In this document: piece after piece, positions 52,112 through 55,100 of the stretch | Layout: each line of letters starts with the position of its first letter | Numbering within the stretch: the first letter of the stretch is position 1 | Assembly (NCBI GenBank): GCA_026182355.1 | Contig: JAPFBL010000381.1 | Coordinates: 216,001 to 280,000 of the forward strand | Reading direction: 5' to 3' | Source: Hermatobates lingyangjiaoensis | Taxonomy: Eukaryota; Arthropoda; Insecta; Hemiptera; Hermatobatidae | Length of the DNA: 64,000 nt | Translations under genes and position numbers: made by a program | The notes under the pieces: generated by a model | Seen by the model: only the letters and a program-made list of their open reading frames with translations | Told to the model about the DNA's origin: nothing | The model's database searches: none

Positions 52112-52149
<38 letters not shown>

Positions 52150-55100
52150 CAAACCACAATATGAAATGGGAAAACAAGACTAATATTTCAACCGTAACAA
52201 GCGGTCTTCGTCAGAGTCAAAAACAAACGATGACCGCTTGTTATGGTTGAAAGATCTTAGTCTTTTTTAACCATTTCATATTGTGGTTTGATCAGTGATT
52301 CTTATTTCACGTGTTTATGTAAAATCTGGTATTATATATATATGTTTATTACATATGTTAGTTATTTTTGAGTTTGTCAAGTGTATTGGGTGCTTGGAAC
52401 TCATTAGGGGCTATTTACATGTAATCAGCGACTCATATTAACAAACTGTTTTTCGGAACGAATTAATTTCGTTTGAAGAGGTATGACTGCACCTCACCTG
52501 AGATTTAACCATATTGAAGTAAAACCACATGTTGACATTTTTATGGATATGTTTATGTTTATGTTACCTGCCTGGGCCAGCTTCATAAAATTATTAATAA
52601 TAAATAAGTTGACAATTTAAACAAAAAAACTGGTATACTTGTTTTTTTTATATTTTAGAATATATGTAAATAATTAAAAGTACATTGCTTAGAACTGACT
52701 CATTTTAAATTATCTTTATGTTTTATACATTAGAGAAACCGAATACAATCTTTGCCTTCATTCCTAACCACTTTTCTATGATGTAAAAAAAGTACACGTA
52801 TCAAATTTCCTAAAACTCATAATGGAGTCAATAACATAATCTTAAAAATTGAAACTATAATAACAAATTAACTATAACTATATTACAAGAAAAAACACAA
52901 GCTTTCGACCTCTTAGATCATCCTCAGGTAGAAGAAAATAAATAACATTAAGAAACGTCTATATTATTTATTTATTATGATTTTATATTATTTTCTTCTC
53001 TCTCTTTATTTATTATTATATTGATATAGCTTCTCGACCACTGATATTTCAAATTCACACAAGGGGTTCTTGAGAATTTTAGTCATAAAACATACAACTC
53101 CTAATTATAAGTCGACGTTTCACCAAAAGTTGTTTGACATTTTCAAGGCTAAAAAACAATTTATTAACGACATAAGTAAAGGAAGATAAATACATCACCG
53201 GACACCACCCAACAAAAAAACGAACAAAAAATTCAGTAACAAGAGAACCACAAAAGGATCATAAAATACCTATTGTTATTATTCATTATTTAAATAATGA
53301 ATAATTTTCTGAATAATTAATAATAAGTAATTAGGTTTAAACAACAAATGTCTGTTTTTTAAATAATAAATAATTTCCTGAATAATTAATAATAAGTAAT
53401 TAGGTTTAAACAACAAATGTCTGTTTTTTAAATAATGAATAATAGCACTAGGTATTTTATGATCCTTTTGTGGTTCTCTTGTTACTGAATTTTTTGTTTG
53501 TTTTTCTGTTGGTTGGTATCCGTAGATGTATTTATCTTGTTTTACTTATGTCGTTAATAAATTGTTTTTTAGCTTTGAAAATGGTCAAACAACTTTTGAT
53601 GAAACGTTGGCTTATAATTAGGAGTTGTATGTTTTATGCTAAAATCCTCAAGAACCCCTTCGGTGAATATATTATTATATTTTAATATTATTTATTATAT
53701 TTATTTATTATGATGTTATATTCTTTTCTTTGTTCTGTTTTTACTTTACTGTAAGTAAAGGTATAGTGATCGTGAAAAAGTACAATCTTAAGATTTGGAC
53801 GGAATTACATATTTTTTTGGTAGGAAAAGTCGTTTTATGAAGTTTTTTTGGTGGTAGGAATGGCATTATGGGTAAATGACGAGAGGGGTGAATAGTCCAA
53901 GGAAGGCTTGAGAACCCCTTGACCTACAAGATTGTGTTTCTTCTTATAATACCATTATAGTTTGTTTGTTAATATAGAGTTTAAATTGTTTAGATTATGT
54001 TATTGGCTCCAAACAACATTCCGAACTAATATTACCATGCACAACAGTGCATGTCATAAAATAGCAGTTCCGGACCAAAGGTCCACTACTGCTAGTAGGG
54101 TTTGTCGGTTTTTAAAAACCGGGTTTTTTTTTTTTTTTTGGAGAAAATTATGAAATTCGAAAACCGGTTTTTTAGTAGAAAATATCGGTTTTCAATGTAT
54201 GAATAACACTTAAAAAAAAAAAATTGAAAATGACAAATGTACCAAATTGATGAAAACACTGTTGCAAGCGGTTTGGTTCTTGGAATCATATCGGTCCGAT
54301 TTAATAATATGGTTATTATAAATATAATATGGTTATAAAATAACATGGTTATCATAAAAATATGAAAATATATTGTTTTTATTTATTCGAACCCTTTGAT
54401 GAATAACTCGTTTCACTTATTATAAAAATATTTATATCCTTATATATGAAAATTATGTAAAAACAACGAATAATTGTTTTTAAAGTTATTTAATCCTGGT
54501 CAACTGTTATTTCTTTCTTCTACTAAATTGCATAAAAAAAATTTACTATCAATAGTAAATAATTTTAGTCAAAAACTGCTTTTAATCACTCTAAATTTTC
54601 TGTTAAAATTTTTTGTTCGAATTACAGAATATTCTAGCAAAAACATTTTTTTTATAACAATTCGAAACCCGGTTTTGTGGAAAAATTACTATTTGAAAAT
54701 CGGTTTTCTAAAATTACGGTTTTTGTGTAAACCCTAACTGCTAGGTTCTTATCGTGCTGTTTTTGTTGGGTCAGTAAACAATGTCAAGAATGTGGGAGTT
54801 AGTTTGTCAGGGAATGGTGTCTTCGTGGTCGTATTGTCTTGTGGCATTGCATTCTCTGAGGTACTGTATACTTTTGCAAACATCTGGTCGTCATTTTTAG
54901 CTTAATATTGGCTCTATTATGTCGCTAGAAAACTTTACATCATAGGAAAATGATTAGGAAAACAAGAGTAATTATTGAAAAAGGCTGTAAATGCAGAATC
55001 TGCTTTGCTATTTATCAATGTATGCTTCCAGTTTATCCAAATGTCATTTTAACAGATATTTTGATTAAATCCACTGTCTTTTTGAAATCCCACATCTAAT

